Position numbers and translations under genes: made by a program. DNA of 49,068 bases from an uncultured Collinsella sp. (GTDB lineage Bacteria; Actinomycetota; Coriobacteriia; Coriobacteriales; Coriobacteriaceae), in assembly GCA_902470695.1 (NCBI GenBank), contig CABRHH010000020.1:1-49068 (forward strand). Direction: 5' to 3'. Position 1 is the stretch's first letter; every line of letters begins with the position of its first letter. Below the pieces are notes generated by a model. It was not told the DNA's origin. It did not search any database and saw only the letters and a list, made by a program, of their open reading frames with translations. This document shows positions 49,045 to 49,068 of the stretch, piece by piece.

Positions 49045-49068
49045 TTAGCGGCTGCGCTTGCGGGTGGC
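49045..49068 (-). CDS. C-terminal end of a - strand gene (partial)
   Basis: The last seven codons ATRKRSR and a TAA stop (49047-49045) are visible on the - strand, followed by a hairpin. The basic ending is all that can be seen; identity unknown. It would be upstream of the GH13-GH77 gene, perhaps part of the same carbohydrate locus. Confidence 0.35.
   Translation of the reverse strand, partial: ATRKRSR

Overview
The window is high-GC bacterial DNA with dense, well-spaced genes, AGGAGG-type ribosome binding sites and housekeeping genes of actinobacterial flavour (fused type 2 serine dehydratase, HD-type CCA-adding enzyme, bifunctional GH13-GH77 enzyme, C1-family PepC). Together with a fructose PTS cluster this points to a gut Coriobacteriia member, most likely Collinsella or a close relative. 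That assignment is inference from gene style, not a database match.

Left part (1-16444, all + strand). After the tail of a possible Glu/Pro-repeat protein come a GT2 glycosyltransferase, a fructose PTS block (fruA, ptsH, ptsI and two diverged PfkB-family kinases), aminopeptidase C, the CCA-adding enzyme, and a complete five-gene ABC importer of the nickel/peptide class. Its first ATPase carries a histidine-rich leader that suggests a transition-metal substrate. Two tRNA genes (Gln-CTG, Glu-CTC) follow as one unit, then a 20-residue remnant of an AraC-family regulator, a flippase-like membrane protein and a membrane-anchored alpha/beta hydrolase.

Middle (20016-36101). Between the hydrolase (+) and a convergent ABC gene (-) lies 1.37 kb without a credible gene. 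It is filled with degenerate repeats, including an array that switches orientation in the middle and whose spacings are near-integer numbers of helical turns. The - strand then carries an envelope-stress type locus, transcribed right to left: L,D-transpeptidase, OmpR-type regulator, short-loop histidine kinase, an ATPase with a 1040-residue permease, then a MacA-like adaptor, ATPase and MacB-like permease. The promoter ahead of the transpeptidase operon and the one ahead of the ABC operon carry related 16-bp elements, suggesting that the regulator controls both. Serine dehydratase and glutamyl-tRNA synthetase lie upstream.

Right part (36102-49068). A CorA-type transporter and an unrecognised protein (both -) are followed by a compact locus at 38032-38298. 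It encodes a 20-residue hydrophobic peptide on the - strand facing a short convergent + strand RNA, with a shared two-way terminator between them: the layout of a type I toxin-antitoxin module. I consider this and the phased inverted array the two most interesting parts of the window. Next are metK, priA, def, fmt and rsmB (+), an FmdB zinc-ribbon protein and a GH13-GH77 fusion (both -), and the last seven codons of another - strand gene.
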